A stretch of 64,000 nt of DNA from the NCBI RefSeq assembly GCF_003205195.1, contig NZ_QJRY01000012.1, forward strand, positions 1-64,000. Reading direction: 5' to 3'. This document shows, piece by piece, positions 35,576 through 45,156 of this stretch. Both the position numbers and the translations under genes were made by a program. Numbering within the stretch: the stretch's first letter is position 1; each line of letters begins with the position of its first letter. Under the pieces are notes generated by a model. It searched no databases, had not been told where the DNA came from, and was given only the letters and a program-made list of their open reading frames with translations. Source of the stretch: Peteryoungia wuzhouensis (GTDB taxonomy: Bacteria; Pseudomonadota; Alphaproteobacteria; Rhizobiales; Rhizobiaceae).

Positions 35576-36376
35576 TCAATGGTCTCTTTTGCCGATGACG
35601 CGCGACAGGAAGGCCGCCGTCCGCTCATGCTTTGGCGCGGTGAAGAACGTCTCCGGCGGCGCGTCTTCGATGATGCGTCCTTCGTGCATCATGATCACAC
35701 GGTTTGCGACCTCCCTCGCAAACCCCATCTCATGGCTGACGACAATCATCGTCATGCCTTCCCGGGCCAGTTCCTTCATCACATCGAGAACTTCGCCGAT
35801 CATCTCCGGATCGAGTGCGCTCGTCGGCTCGTCGAACAGCATGACCGACGGGCGCATTGCGAGCGCCCGCGCAATGGCAACACGTTGCTGCTGGCCACCG
35901 GACAACTGCGCGGGATAGGCATTTGCCTTGTCGGCAAGACCCACGCGGGCGAGCAGGGTACGCGCTGTCTCGATCGCTTCGGTCCGCGGCACCTTACGAA
36001 CATGAACCGGCGCTTCGATGATATTCTCCAGCGCCGTCAGGTGCGGAAACAGGTGAAAGAGCTGAAAAACCATGCCGATTTCACAGCGTTGACGCGCGAT
36101 GTTGCTCTCGGCGTCCTCCACCAACCGGCCATTGCGTTCGCGATATCCGATCAGATGACCATTCACCTCGATGCGGCCGCCCTGGATCTTCTCCAGATGG
36201 TTTATGCAGCGAATGAACGTGGTTTTGCCCGACCCGGACGAGCCCACGATCACGATGACCTCACCTTTGTAGACATCGAGATCGATGCCTTTCAGCACCT
36301 GAAGGTCCCCGAAGCGTTTCTCGACACCGCTGACCCGCACGATAGGCGCCTGTTTATTGGTAACCTGATCCGTCAT
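35576..36376 (-). CDS. Polar amino acid ABC transporter ATP-binding protein (GlnQ/HisP-like)
   Basis: This 266-residue ATPase has Walker A VGSSGSGKTTFIRCIN, Q-loop GMVFQLFHLFPHLT, signature LSGGQQQRVAIARAL, Walker B VMLFDEPTSALDPE and switch VVSHEM. Length and motifs fit the HAAT family importing polar amino acids. It overlaps the permease stop (36373-36376, ATGA). Confidence 0.92.
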   Translation of the reverse strand: MTDQVTNKQAPIVRVSGVEKRFGDLQVLKGIDLDVYKGEVIVIVGSSGSGKTTFIRCINHLEKIQGGRIEVNGHLIGYRERNGRLVEDAESNIARQRCEIGMVFQLFHLFPHLTALENIIEAPVHVRKVPRTEAIETARTLLARVGLADKANAYPAQLSGGQQQRVAIARALAMRPSVMLFDEPTSALDPEMIGEVLDVMKELAREGMTMIVVSHEMGFAREVANRVIMMHEGRIIEDAPPETFFTAPKHERTAAFLSRVIGKRDH

Positions 36377-37152
36377 CGTGTTTCCCTTCCCTCGCCAAGT
36401 CCGAACATCTTGCGGAAGATGGATGGTGACTGCTGGGCCACAACCCGCGCCGCTGGATCACCGAACCTGCGCTCGATGCGTTGCTGGACGAAACCCCAAA
36501 GCGTGGTCAGGGTCAGGAAGTAGCAGGCGACGACCAGATACAGCTCGAACACCCGGAAGGTGACCGAAGTGACCATCTGTGTCGCAAGAAGAAGTTCAGG
36601 CACCCCGATGACGCTGAGAAGAGTCGTGTTCTTCAGCATGGCATTGAACTCGTTTCCGAGCGGGGGAATGACCACCCGCGCCGCCTGAGGCAGGATGATG
36701 CGACGCATGTAGAGCGGATAGGTCATCCCGAGCGACTTCGACGCTTCGGTCTGACCGACCCCCACCGATCCGATACCGGCACGGATGATCTCAGCCATAT
36801 AGGCCGCTTCATTGAGGGTCAGGGCAAGAATGCCTGCCTGGATGTTTCCAGGCAGGATGAACAGGCCGAGATCGATATCTTCGAAGCGAAACAGGTTTGC
36901 GGCAGCAAGGCCCGTATAGATGAAGACGATCTGGACCAGCAAAGGCGTGCCGCGGAATGCCCACACGAAAACTCGTGCGGGCACGCGCAGCGCGCTGAAC
37001 TTGGAAATCTGCGCCAGTGCGATGAACAAGCCCAGCGCCGTGCCGAAAGCCTGAGCAATGACGCTGACGCTCAAGGTCAACCAGAGACCGTGCAGATAAA
37101 CCGAACTCGGCCTCAGGAGATATTCCCAGAAGATGCTCAGGTCGAAATTCAT
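36373..37152 (-). CDS. Polar amino acid ABC transporter permease
   Basis: This 259-residue membrane protein has about five hydrophobic segments. The HAAT-family permease loop EAAYMAEIIRAGIGSVGVGQ is followed by TEASKSLGMTYPLYMRRIILPQAARV. It is the only permease in the cluster, so it probably acts as a homodimer. It lies 9 bp after the binding-protein gene and overlaps the ATPase gene. Confidence 0.92.
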   Translation of the reverse strand: MNFDLSIFWEYLLRPSSVYLHGLWLTLSVSVIAQAFGTALGLFIALAQISKFSALRVPARVFVWAFRGTPLLVQIVFIYTGLAAANLFRFEDIDLGLFILPGNIQAGILALTLNEAAYMAEIIRAGIGSVGVGQTEASKSLGMTYPLYMRRIILPQAARVVIPPLGNEFNAMLKNTTLLSVIGVPELLLATQMVTSVTFRVFELYLVVACYFLTLTTLWGFVQQRIERRFGDPAARVVAQQSPSIFRKMFGLGEGRETR

Positions 37153-37161
37153 GGCAACGTC

Positions 37162-37971
37162 CTATTCGATCACGTCGCCACCCAGCTCCCATTTCTCGAG
37201 CAGTTTGACGTAGCTGCCGTCCTCCTTCATCGAGGAGAACGCCTTCTGGATCGGGTCGAGAGTGTCGGCCTCACCCTTGCGGAACGCCATGCCGGTTTTG
37301 ATCTTGTTGAAGGGCTCGCCCGCCACATCAAAGACCTGTCCGGCCGTATGGAAGAAGAAGGCGGCCGTCTCCAGTGTCGTGCCGTAGACGTCGACCTGTC
37401 CGATCTGCAGTGCCTGCCGGGCATCCGCATCCTTCGGGAAAACGACGACGTTGATTTCAGGCTTGCCGGCATCCTTGAACTGCTTGTTCTGTTCATCGAG
37501 CAGGCTCTGGATCGTGGTGCCGTTCCCGACGGCCACCTTCAGACCCGAAAGATCAGCCAGTCCCTTGACGTTCTTGGGATTGCCCTTGGAAACCAGCAGC
37601 GACTGGCTGGAATACATGTAGTTGATGAAATCGACGACTTCCCGGCGCTCCGGCTTGTCGAAGAGCTGCGACAGGATAGCGTCGCACTGTTTCGCCATAA
37701 GGGCGGGAATGATGGCGCTGAAGGCAACTTCCTTCCAGGAGGCTTCAAGCCCCATCCGCTTGGCGAGTTCACTACCCAGTTCGATTTCGAAGCCCGTCAG
37801 CTTTTGCTGGTCATCGTAGAAGCCGAGCGGCGGATTGCCGAATTCTGCGCAGAAGGTCAGCTTGCCACTGGTTGTCAGATTGGCTGGCGGCGCGATGGTG
37901 GCGGCATTCGCAACACCTGCCATCAAGACAAGCATGGACGTACCGAGCGCCGTGACGAAGGATCTTTTCAT
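37162..37971 (-). CDS. Polar amino acid-type substrate-binding protein (SBP_bac_3)
   Basis: This 269-residue periplasmic protein has a Sec signal (MKRSFVTALGTSMLVLMAGV, cleavage near ANAAT). The mature part LTFCAEFGNPPLGFYDDQQK leads to LTGFEIELGSELAKRMG, typical of SBP_bac_3. The start at 37971 has AGGGGAA upstream; a longer frame to 38031 adds a non-signal stretch. Its ligand is probably an amino acid or a gamma-glutamyl compound, judging from the downstream gamma-glutamyltransferase and amidase genes. Confidence 0.9.
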   Translation of the reverse strand: MKRSFVTALGTSMLVLMAGVANAATIAPPANLTTSGKLTFCAEFGNPPLGFYDDQQKLTGFEIELGSELAKRMGLEASWKEVAFSAIIPALMAKQCDAILSQLFDKPERREVVDFINYMYSSQSLLVSKGNPKNVKGLADLSGLKVAVGNGTTIQSLLDEQNKQFKDAGKPEINVVVFPKDADARQALQIGQVDVYGTTLETAAFFFHTAGQVFDVAGEPFNKIKTGMAFRKGEADTLDPIQKAFSSMKEDGSYVKLLEKWELGGDVIE

Positions 37972-38724
37972 TGATATTCCCCTTTTTGTTACGCGCAGTA
38001 TCAGACCGTCAAGCTGTCGGCTGACCTGCACTTGCTTGGATATTTGTTATGCATCGACACCACTTATTCTTGCGGCGTTCGTTCTTTGCACGCGGAATCC
38101 CCCCGACTTTTCCCTATCGGGCCGCGCCATCACTGAGAAAGACTTCCCTCCATTTTTGAAAGAAAAGGCTGCAGACGCCCCACGGCAGCACGAACAATGC
38201 CAAGCGGACGCGGTGCGCAGATGATCTGGAGGAGGAGAGCCCGGGACGGATGACCAGCCAGTCGGATCGCTGGCGGGCAGCCACCCCGTTCGGCACCAAA
38301 GTCTGGAAAGCGAGCCAATTCCGGCATGACAACCTCCAACGAGACCTGGATGATAGTCTTGAGGGGCATCTGATTACTTAGGTTTCTGCCGTAGTTTCCG
38401 GGGGCGATTTCCAGACTGAACAAAACGGCGTTCGCGCGCGCGGAAGCGATCCGACTGAAGTGATCGACTTCAGATCCAGCCAGTGACCCATCGGGCAAGA
38501 TTGATTGTTCAGGACGCTTGTCTGCTCTGGACGAGCACCGGGCGAGGCCAACAGCTATACTAACTCAGCCCTCACCCTCGGAGCGAAGATCATAGTAATG
38601 GTTTGCCATATTCAGGTATTTCCATATTGTCTGGACCGCCCCATCAACGCGGGCGATCCAGGCTCGTTGTGGCGAAGAGCCTCACGAATGCGCCTTCGAG
38701 CGCTCCTGTCGGACCTGACCTCCG
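37972..38724. other. 753-bp gap with no convincing gene
   Basis: This region carries the promoter of the polar amino acid transporter near its left end and the 3' flank of the mannosidase gene on the right. A 122-codon frame (38130-38498, minus) and a 123-codon frame (38505-38876, plus) lack recognisable domains and ribosome sites. The patchy base composition suggests a decayed gene or insertion, but nothing can be identified. Confidence 0.5.
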
Positions 38725-41700
38725 TCAACCGAAGCGGAAGCTGGAGAGGCCAAACGGACGTTCGATCGCCGGGCGACCATTTTCCAGAGGTTCTTCCATT
38801 GCATCGACGGCGATCGGCGTGCCGGGAGCCTCAAGCCGGAAAGGCCCGCGCCGTCCAGCGGCCTCGGAAAGTCTGAGAACATAATTCTCGCCCTCGTCAG
38901 ACGGTTTCAGCGCGTGGAACCGGGCCTGCTGGCCGGCAAAGGTCACGGGGCGGATTTCGTATGGACCATCGCTGCTCGCAGGCACGAAGCGCAGTGGGTC
39001 TGCCACCAGATCCGCCTGCGCCTGCACGGTTTCGCTCCACCACCGGCCATCATGGGGCATGATGGCATAGGTGAAGCGGTGATGCCCCTCGTCGGCGAGC
39101 ATGTCGGGATAGGTTGGTCCGCGCACGAGGCTCAGCGTCAACACATTGTTGCGTGCCGAGAACCCATACTTGTCGGCGGAAAGCAGCGCCGCCCCCCAAT
39201 CCGTTTCGGACATTGAAACAAATCGATGGGCACTTCCCTCGAACTGCGCCCGTTGCCAACTCGTGTTGGCGTGGGTCGGTCTGCGAGTGACACCGACAGC
39301 CTGATCATACACGGCTTCGTCGGCATGAACTGTCACCGGGAATGCAGTCCGCAAATAGGTGCGCCGGTCGTGCCAGTCGAGATCCGTGACGATCTCGAGC
39401 CGCGGCGCGTTGGACCAGAGACGCAGGCGCTGGACGATACGGCTGGCCGAATGACTCCGGGTGATCTTGATCTCGGCCAGATGAGGACCATCAGCGCTGA
39501 TGGTCATGCCATCCAGCGACAACCATTCTTCTTCCCCGAGTTCAAAACCCGGCTCGATGTCCCAGGCATCGAAGTTGCGCGGCAGGTCGTTCCGGTAGAG
39601 CAGAAGCCGATTGCCCGGCCCCGCCATGAGTTCACGTCCGGACGCCTTGTCGAAAAGGCTTTCGATGCGCCCATGTGCGTCGAGCCGGACGGTGACGAAG
39701 TCATTTTCCAGTCGGAAACAATCGCCCTCGACACTGGCTTTGGCCGTGCGCGCGGAAGGCTTCGAGACGAAACCAAGGGAAAGCGGCGACAGCGACTGGT
39801 CTATCGCGGCAACGAACCCGTCCTCCGTTGCCTGGGGTGCCAGCGATGCCGGAAGCGTATCGGCGCTTGCGATCTGGAATCCCGACTTTGAAGACCCGGA
39901 GAGATTGGCGACAAGCAGGCCTTCATCCGCTCCAGAGCGTCGCGCCGCCATCGCCGAAAGGCGATCCGTCACCACCGCTGCGGCACGGGCGACAACCGCC
40001 TCCAGTTCCGGTTCAGTCTGCTCATAGACCTCCCGGATGGACGAACCGGGCAGGATGTCATGGAACTGGTTCCGCAACATCATTTGCCAGTCCGCCGACA
40101 GATCCGGCATGGCCGCATCTCCCCCGTCGAGCCGGTCGATCACGCTTGCGGCCTCTGCAGCAACCAGACCATATTCGGCAAGACGGTTGAGCTGCTTCGT
40201 GCGCCCCTGGGTCGTCAAAGTCGCACGATGATATTCAAGGTACAATTCGCCGGCCCAGACCGGCACGGCCAGCGACTTCGCCTGCTCGGCAAGCATTTCG
40301 ATATAAGGCTCGATGGCCGCGTGCTCGATGTGTGGGATGGCCGGCATCGAATTGATGATCGGGATGCTCTCGATCTGGTCGGGATCAGGGCCGCCGCCGC
40401 CATCCCCCCATCCATAGGAGGCGATCACCGCATCCGTCATGTCCTTGGCGGAATGTTTGTCCCAGACCTCCTGAAGGGCTGCAGGCGTCATCAGCATGTT
40501 GTAGCCGTCATTGTCATAGGCATCGAACGTGTGGACCAGAACACGCGAACCGTCATTGCCCTGCCAATGGAACAGGCTGTCATCCAGCTTGTTGGTCTCG
40601 TTCCAGGAGACCTTGATGGTCACCATCTTGTCGACACCGGCATGGAGCATGATCTGCGGCATGGCCGCCGTGAAGCCGAAGGTGTCGGGCAACCACGCTA
40701 CCTTGCTTTCGATCGAAAACCTGTCGCGAAAATACCGCCGCCCGTGGATGAACTGCCGCAGGAAAGCCTCGGCGGAAGGCATGTTGGTGTCACACTCCAC
40801 CCACATGCCGCCGATCACCTCCCACCGCCCTTCGGCGATCCGGGCGCGGACCTGCTCGAAGAGCGCAGGGTCCTCTTCCTCGATATGACGATAATATAGC
40901 GCCGAGGATTGAAGGAAGCGGAAATCCGGGTGCTTCTCCATCAGCGAATTGACGCTGGCGAAGGTGCGATTGATCTTGCGCACGGTCTCCGGTTGAGGCC
41001 AAAGCCAGGCATAGTCGATATGGGCATGACCGGTGGCAAGCACCTTGCCCTGCTTGGGATAGGCGCGACGCAGATCCGCCAGCAAAGCATCGAGCTTGAC
41101 GGTTGCGGCGACCACCGTCGCCAGAGCCGCCTCACCGACGGGGGCCGGCTGATCCGTCGGCTCAAAGCTCCTTTCCCAGATGTCGAGCGTCCAGTTACGG
41201 CTGGCGAGACGCGGACCGACCTCTGATGTGGCGGTCGGCAGCCGCAAGCCCGCAAGCGCAATCTCCCCCGCTTCGAAAAGGGCGCGCGCCAGTGCCTTGT
41301 CGCGTACGGTATCGGCTGTATTGCGCAACACCTCGATCCGGCGCCGCAATGCCCTCACCTCTGGATGGAAGAAATGCACCGCCGCCTCCCGGAGCACCGG
41401 CAGACGGTTTGGCACACCGAACAGACCGCGCGCGACAGACTGCGCTTCAATCGTAAAGGCCACACCCCGGGGGGCGTCGAAACGCTTGTGGCGCTCGTTC
41501 CCGGCAAAGCTGTCGATCACCCGCCCCTCACCATCCAGCAGGCGGATGAGCGTTTCACCCCCGAAATCGAGGCGCAGCTCCACACCCGGCCCCTCGGGCA
41601 AGGTAACCGGCCCATCGAGAAGGAAACGATGCACACCAAACCGATCCGCCCAACCATCGCCGGTCGCAACCACAGCCTCGCCACCCGCGGGGGAGACTTC

Positions 41701-41820
41701 TCTTATAGGCCCCAGCGGCTGAAAGGCGCGAGTTTCGAAGGCCCCCAATTCGTCGGCCCAGACCTCCATGTGGCGGGAAAGCTGCTCAAGGTTGCGCTGG
41801 CGATCGCGATAGGATTTCAT
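38725..41820 (-). CDS. Alpha-mannosidase, glycoside hydrolase family 38
   Basis: This 1031-residue protein has the GH38 catalytic domain with GHAHIDYAWLWPQPET (zinc ligands His267 and Asp269) and the nucleophile Asp379 in VAWLPDTFGFTAAMPQI. A mid-domain and beta-sandwich C-terminal region follow, as in bacterial cytosolic alpha-mannosidases. There is no signal peptide, so it acts on imported oligosaccharides. GGAGAC precedes ATG 41820. It is divergent from a sugar-type ABC importer and next to ROK, isomerase, dehydrogenase and kinase genes, so it probably releases mannose from an imported mannoside. Confidence 0.93.
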   Translation of the reverse strand: MKSYRDRQRNLEQLSRHMEVWADELGAFETRAFQPLGPIREVSPAGGEAVVATGDGWADRFGVHRFLLDGPVTLPEGPGVELRLDFGGETLIRLLDGEGRVIDSFAGNERHKRFDAPRGVAFTIEAQSVARGLFGVPNRLPVLREAAVHFFHPEVRALRRRIEVLRNTADTVRDKALARALFEAGEIALAGLRLPTATSEVGPRLASRNWTLDIWERSFEPTDQPAPVGEAALATVVAATVKLDALLADLRRAYPKQGKVLATGHAHIDYAWLWPQPETVRKINRTFASVNSLMEKHPDFRFLQSSALYYRHIEEEDPALFEQVRARIAEGRWEVIGGMWVECDTNMPSAEAFLRQFIHGRRYFRDRFSIESKVAWLPDTFGFTAAMPQIMLHAGVDKMVTIKVSWNETNKLDDSLFHWQGNDGSRVLVHTFDAYDNDGYNMLMTPAALQEVWDKHSAKDMTDAVIASYGWGDGGGGPDPDQIESIPIINSMPAIPHIEHAAIEPYIEMLAEQAKSLAVPVWAGELYLEYHRATLTTQGRTKQLNRLAEYGLVAAEAASVIDRLDGGDAAMPDLSADWQMMLRNQFHDILPGSSIREVYEQTEPELEAVVARAAAVVTDRLSAMAARRSGADEGLLVANLSGSSKSGFQIASADTLPASLAPQATEDGFVAAIDQSLSPLSLGFVSKPSARTAKASVEGDCFRLENDFVTVRLDAHGRIESLFDKASGRELMAGPGNRLLLYRNDLPRNFDAWDIEPGFELGEEEWLSLDGMTISADGPHLAEIKITRSHSASRIVQRLRLWSNAPRLEIVTDLDWHDRRTYLRTAFPVTVHADEAVYDQAVGVTRRPTHANTSWQRAQFEGSAHRFVSMSETDWGAALLSADKYGFSARNNVLTLSLVRGPTYPDMLADEGHHRFTYAIMPHDGRWWSETVQAQADLVADPLRFVPASSDGPYEIRPVTFAGQQARFHALKPSDEGENYVLRLSEAAGRRGPFRLEAPGTPIAVDAMEEPLENGRPAIERPFGLSSFRFG

Positions 41821-41850
41821 CAAGATGTCTCCGTGGGCCGGCATAGCGCC

Positions 41851-41864
41851 GGATTATTTAATCC
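41851..41864. promoter_or_regulatory. Operator-like palindrome upstream of the mannosidase gene
   Basis: GGATTA, TT, TAATCC (41851-41864) is a perfect interrupted palindrome 31-44 bp before the mannosidase start. It lies just downstream of a possible minus-strand promoter (TTGCAC, 17 bases, TTAATC). A ROK-type repressor encoded in the locus could bind here. Confidence 0.4.
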
Positions 41865-42136
41865 CTTTCGATGATTAAACACGTCGCTCGCCGTGGTGCA
41901 AGCTCTCCCACGCGGCCGACCATGCCATCCTTGTGCTTCCCACCGCAGAAGATGAAAGCAGGATATTTCGAAAAGTCTGTTTTTATTCATACGTTTAATG
42001 CCAGAGAAAGCAAGCTTTCAGAACTGCGTGTAGCGTGAAATCCGACCTCCTGCCCTGCGATATCGCCGCATCTTCTCAAAGCCGGCACCCCACCACATCA
42101 CCCTTTTGCGGCATCCGCCACGAACAGATGGCCTGC

Positions 42137-42165
42137 TTGACAGCTCCAATATAATTCACAATAAG
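42137..42165 (+). promoter_or_regulatory. Putative promoter of the ABC importer operon
   Basis: A perfect TTGACA (42137-42142) is followed after 17 bases by AATAAG (42160-42165), a 4/6 match to the -10 consensus, in the AT-rich stretch. This would give a leader of about 105 bases. Confidence 0.4.
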
Positions 42166-42276
42166 TATTTAAAAGGGAACGGGGGAAAAGGCGGTAACGT
42201 CACATTCCCTGGAGTGTGGGAACGAGGCCATGCTGCAAGAAAAACTGCAGATGGCCGGTACAAAAGGAGGATTTTC

Positions 42277-43440
42277 ATGACTTTACCGACCAGCATGGAC
42301 AGACGCGACTTCCTGAAATTTTCCGCAGCGGGCGTCGCCATCGCTGCCGCCGGCGGCTTCAAGGTGACCGTCGCAGAGGCTGCCGAGGGTGTCCTCGATA
42401 TCTTCTTCAACTCGGACACCAATATCATTGACTTCTGGACGAACGTCATCAAGCCCGGCTTCGAGGCCGCCAACAGCGGCGTAACGCTGAACCTGGTGCC
42501 AGGCGGCGGCGGCTCCGGCGTCAACGCTCTGGCCGATCGCGCCATGGCCGCGTTCCAGGCCAAGAAGGATCCTCAGGTCGACCTGCTTGAGGCAACCTCC
42601 CCCTTCTATCCGGCCGGATCCATCGAAGCCGGTCTTTGGGTAAACTTCGAAACCGCTGGCCTGTCCAATTATGCCAAGGTCAATCCGGTCACCATGCAGT
42701 CGCCCTTCCTGCTGCCCTATCGCGGTTCGCAGGTCGTGCTGATGTACAATGCAGACCTGGTGAAGGACGTGCCCACCTCCTTCCCGGCGCTTATCGAGTG
42801 GATCAAGGCCAATCCCGGCAAATTCGCCTATGCTCGCCCCGACCTCGGCGATTCCGGTGCCTGCTTCGTGGAACGCGCCCTGCAGGAAGTCACCGGCAAG
42901 AAGCCGGAACTCTTCCTCCCGGAAAACTACACGGATGAATACGCCAACCCGATGTTCGAGAAGCTCTGGCCGCTCCTCCAGGAGATCAAGCCGGCCTTGT
43001 TCAACGGTGGCGAATACACATCCGGGAACACCGCTTCCATCCAGCTTCTCGCTTCCGGCGCGATTTCGATGACGGTTGCGTGGTCGGACATGGCGTTGCA
43101 GGCGATGAGCCAGGGCGTGGTTCCGGAAACGACCGCCGTTGCGCAATTGCAGGATCTGGCCTTCACCGGCGGCTTCTCCGGCGTCGTCGTGCCGAGCGTC
43201 GCCCTGAACAAGGACACTGCGATCAAGCTCTGCGATTACATCATTTCGGCCGAAGTCCAGGAAAAGGTCGTCACCGATCTTGGCGGCTTCCCCTCCATCG
43301 GCTGGGAAAACCTGTCCAAGGAACTCCAGGAGAAGTTCTCGAAGGTGGCTCCAAAGTCCATCCCGGTCTTCCCCGGCACCTGGGAGCCAAAGCTTTTCGA
43401 AGGCTGGTATCGCAACGTCGCCTCCGACATTGCGCGATAA
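42277..43440 (+). CDS. ABC transporter substrate-binding protein (Tat signal, AfuA/PotD-like)
   Basis: This 387-residue periplasmic protein has a twin-arginine signal (MDRRDFLKFSAAGVAIAAAG, cleavage near AEAAEG). The mature domain includes LDIFFNSDTNIIDFWTNVI and LVPGGGGSGVNALADRAM. It fits type 2 binding proteins of iron/polyamine/sugar-phosphate transporters, some of which bind phosphosugars. The start at 42277 has a perfect AAAGGAGG. The first gene of a four-gene importer, it is followed after 9 bp by the permease. A carbohydrate ligand is inferred from neighbours. Confidence 0.9.
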   Translation: MTLPTSMDRRDFLKFSAAGVAIAAAGGFKVTVAEAAEGVLDIFFNSDTNIIDFWTNVIKPGFEAANSGVTLNLVPGGGGSGVNALADRAMAAFQAKKDPQVDLLEATSPFYPAGSIEAGLWVNFETAGLSNYAKVNPVTMQSPFLLPYRGSQVVLMYNADLVKDVPTSFPALIEWIKANPGKFAYARPDLGDSGACFVERALQEVTGKKPELFLPENYTDEYANPMFEKLWPLLQEIKPALFNGGEYTSGNTASIQLLASGAISMTVAWSDMALQAMSQGVVPETTAVAQLQDLAFTGGFSGVVVPSVALNKDTAIKLCDYIISAEVQEKVVTDLGGFPSIGWENLSKELQEKFSKVAPKSIPVFPGTWEPKLFEGWYRNVASDIAR

Positions 43441-43449
43441 GGACTGGTC

Positions 43450-44310
43450 ATGGCCGGGACGAACAAGACGGACAAGATCGACTGGCTGGGTTACGGCTTC
43501 ATCGCCATTCCCGTGATGGCGATCGTCATCTTTCTGTTCTATCCCGCCGCCCTTGCTATTTTCGGGACGCTCTTTCACCAGCGTCCCGAAGGTGGGGTGG
43601 GACTGGACTTCTCGAGTTATGTCTTTTTCTTCACCGACCCCTACAGCCTTGCAAACCTGTTTCGCACGCTGTGGACGACAGTTGCGGCTCTGGTCTTGAT
43701 CATCGCCGTGAACCTGCCGATCGCTCTTTACATGCGCTTCACCAAGGGCTGGCTCGCAGCTTTGATCCAGGGCCTCGCACTCTTTCCGATGTTCGTGCCC
43801 GGCATCATTATCTGCTACGCGCTCATCCGCTATCTCGGGCCGAATGGATGGCTGCAGAGCCTGCTCGCCTCTATCGGCTTCACCCACTATGCCTCCCCGA
43901 TCACGACCCCCTGGGGGCCGGTGATCGGGCTGATCTGGGACGGCATGCCGATGACGCTGCTGATCCTGATTTCCGGACTGTCAACGATTTCGGATGCCTC
44001 GATTGAGGCGGCCAAGGATGTCGGCGCGAGCAGGCTGCGGCTCTTCCGCTCGATTATCCTGCCTCAGATCAGCCATTCGATCCTGATCGTCTCGGCCCTC
44101 AATTTCCTGGGCTTCTTCGGCCAGGTCCTGATGCCTTTCATGCTCGGACCGACCAACCCGGAAATGATGGGCCCGTTCATGCTGCGCACCTTCGTTTCGG
44201 TCCGAGATCCCCTGCAGGCGGCAACTCAGGCGACGATCACTTTTCTGATCTGCTCGCTCGCCGGTCTGGTCTACATACGCTCGCTGGCCGCGCGCAAAGA
44301 GGAGCGCTGA
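43450..44310 (+). CDS. ABC transporter permease, first subunit
   Basis: This 286-residue membrane protein has about six hydrophobic segments and the EAA loop in DASIEAAKDVGASRLRLFRS. It belongs to the PotB/AfuB-like binding-protein-dependent permeases. AAGGA precedes the start, and the stop is one base from the next start region. Confidence 0.9.
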   Translation: MAGTNKTDKIDWLGYGFIAIPVMAIVIFLFYPAALAIFGTLFHQRPEGGVGLDFSSYVFFFTDPYSLANLFRTLWTTVAALVLIIAVNLPIALYMRFTKGWLAALIQGLALFPMFVPGIIICYALIRYLGPNGWLQSLLASIGFTHYASPITTPWGPVIGLIWDGMPMTLLILISGLSTISDASIEAAKDVGASRLRLFRSIILPQISHSILIVSALNFLGFFGQVLMPFMLGPTNPEMMGPFMLRTFVSVRDPLQAATQATITFLICSLAGLVYIRSLAARKEER

Positions 44311-44311
44311 T

Positions 44312-45124
44312 ATGTTCACGAACCGGCGCAATGACGTCTTCGGACCGTTGATTCTGATCTTTCTCGTCTTCTTTATCGTGCTGCCGGTCGCAACCGTCTT
44401 CCTCTGGGCATTCGCCGAGCAATGGTTCTACCCCTCGGTGCTTCCGACACGATGGGGATTGCGGTTCTGGGAGCAGCTTGTGTCCCGTCCGGAGGTCTGG
44501 CAGGCCTTTGTCACCTCGATCCAGCTATCGACGACGGTGACAGTGCTGTCTGCGGTGATCTGCCTGCCCGCTGCCTACGCCTTTGCGCGCATGGACTTCC
44601 CCGGCAAGTCGGCCTTCATGATGTCCTTCCTGATGGCCAATGCGTTTCCGCGTTTCGCGCTCATCGTCTCGATCGCCGTCTTATTCCTGACCCTCGACCT
44701 GGTCGGTACCTTCCAGGGCGTCGTCATCATCCAGTTTCTCAACACCCTGCTGCTGATGATCTGGCTGCCGAGCGCCGCCTTCCGCGCCATACCGCGCGAA
44801 ACGGAGGAAGCCGCGCGGGATGTCGGTGCTTCGCCCTTGCGTGTCTTCTGGCACATCACGCTTCCCCAGGCGTTTCCGACGATCGCAGCCGCCCTTCTGA
44901 TGACCTTCGTCTGGACCTTCTACGAAACAGAAGGCGCCTGGCTGGTTGGCGCGCCGCGCATCCGCACCATGCCGCTGCTGATGATGTCGATGATCAACAA
45001 CCAACTCGTCGTGCAATACGGCGCAGTGCTCTCTGTGATGTTATGGGTTCCCTCGCTGGTCGCCATCCTTCTGGCCCGGCGCGTGATCGGCGGCGACGCC
45101 TTTGCCAAGGGCCTCGGTGGCTGA
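44312..45124 (+). CDS. ABC transporter permease, second subunit
   Basis: This 270-residue membrane protein has about six hydrophobic segments and the EAA loop in RETEEAARDVGASPLRVFWH, PotC-like. It begins two bases after the previous stop with GAGGAG upstream. Together with the first permease it forms a heterodimeric channel. Confidence 0.9.
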   Translation: MFTNRRNDVFGPLILIFLVFFIVLPVATVFLWAFAEQWFYPSVLPTRWGLRFWEQLVSRPEVWQAFVTSIQLSTTVTVLSAVICLPAAYAFARMDFPGKSAFMMSFLMANAFPRFALIVSIAVLFLTLDLVGTFQGVVIIQFLNTLLLMIWLPSAAFRAIPRETEEAARDVGASPLRVFWHITLPQAFPTIAAALLMTFVWTFYETEGAWLVGAPRIRTMPLLMMSMINNQLVVQYGAVLSVMLWVPSLVAILLARRVIGGDAFAKGLGG

Positions 45125-45156
45125 TGTTCATTCTTTCCTCTCAAGGCTCATGATCC

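Larger units (their letters stand above)
41821..42276. other. 456-bp divergent promoter region of the carbohydrate locus
   Basis: This region separates the mannosidase from the ABC importer and is AT-rich around 41960-42000 and 42140-42175. It holds an operator-like palindrome and a TTGACA promoter candidate, listed separately. An upstream extension of the binding-protein frame to 42106 exists but lacks a ribosome site. Confidence 0.6.

Noticed and set aside
38130..38498. 122-codon frame on the minus strand in the large gap
   Set aside because: No ribosome site, no domain, and arginine- and proline-rich composition like non-coding GC-rich DNA.
42283..43887. 534-codon minus-strand frame opposite the ABC binding-protein and permease genes
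   Set aside because: The real genes have a Tat signal, ribosome sites and transporter motifs; the antisense frame does not.
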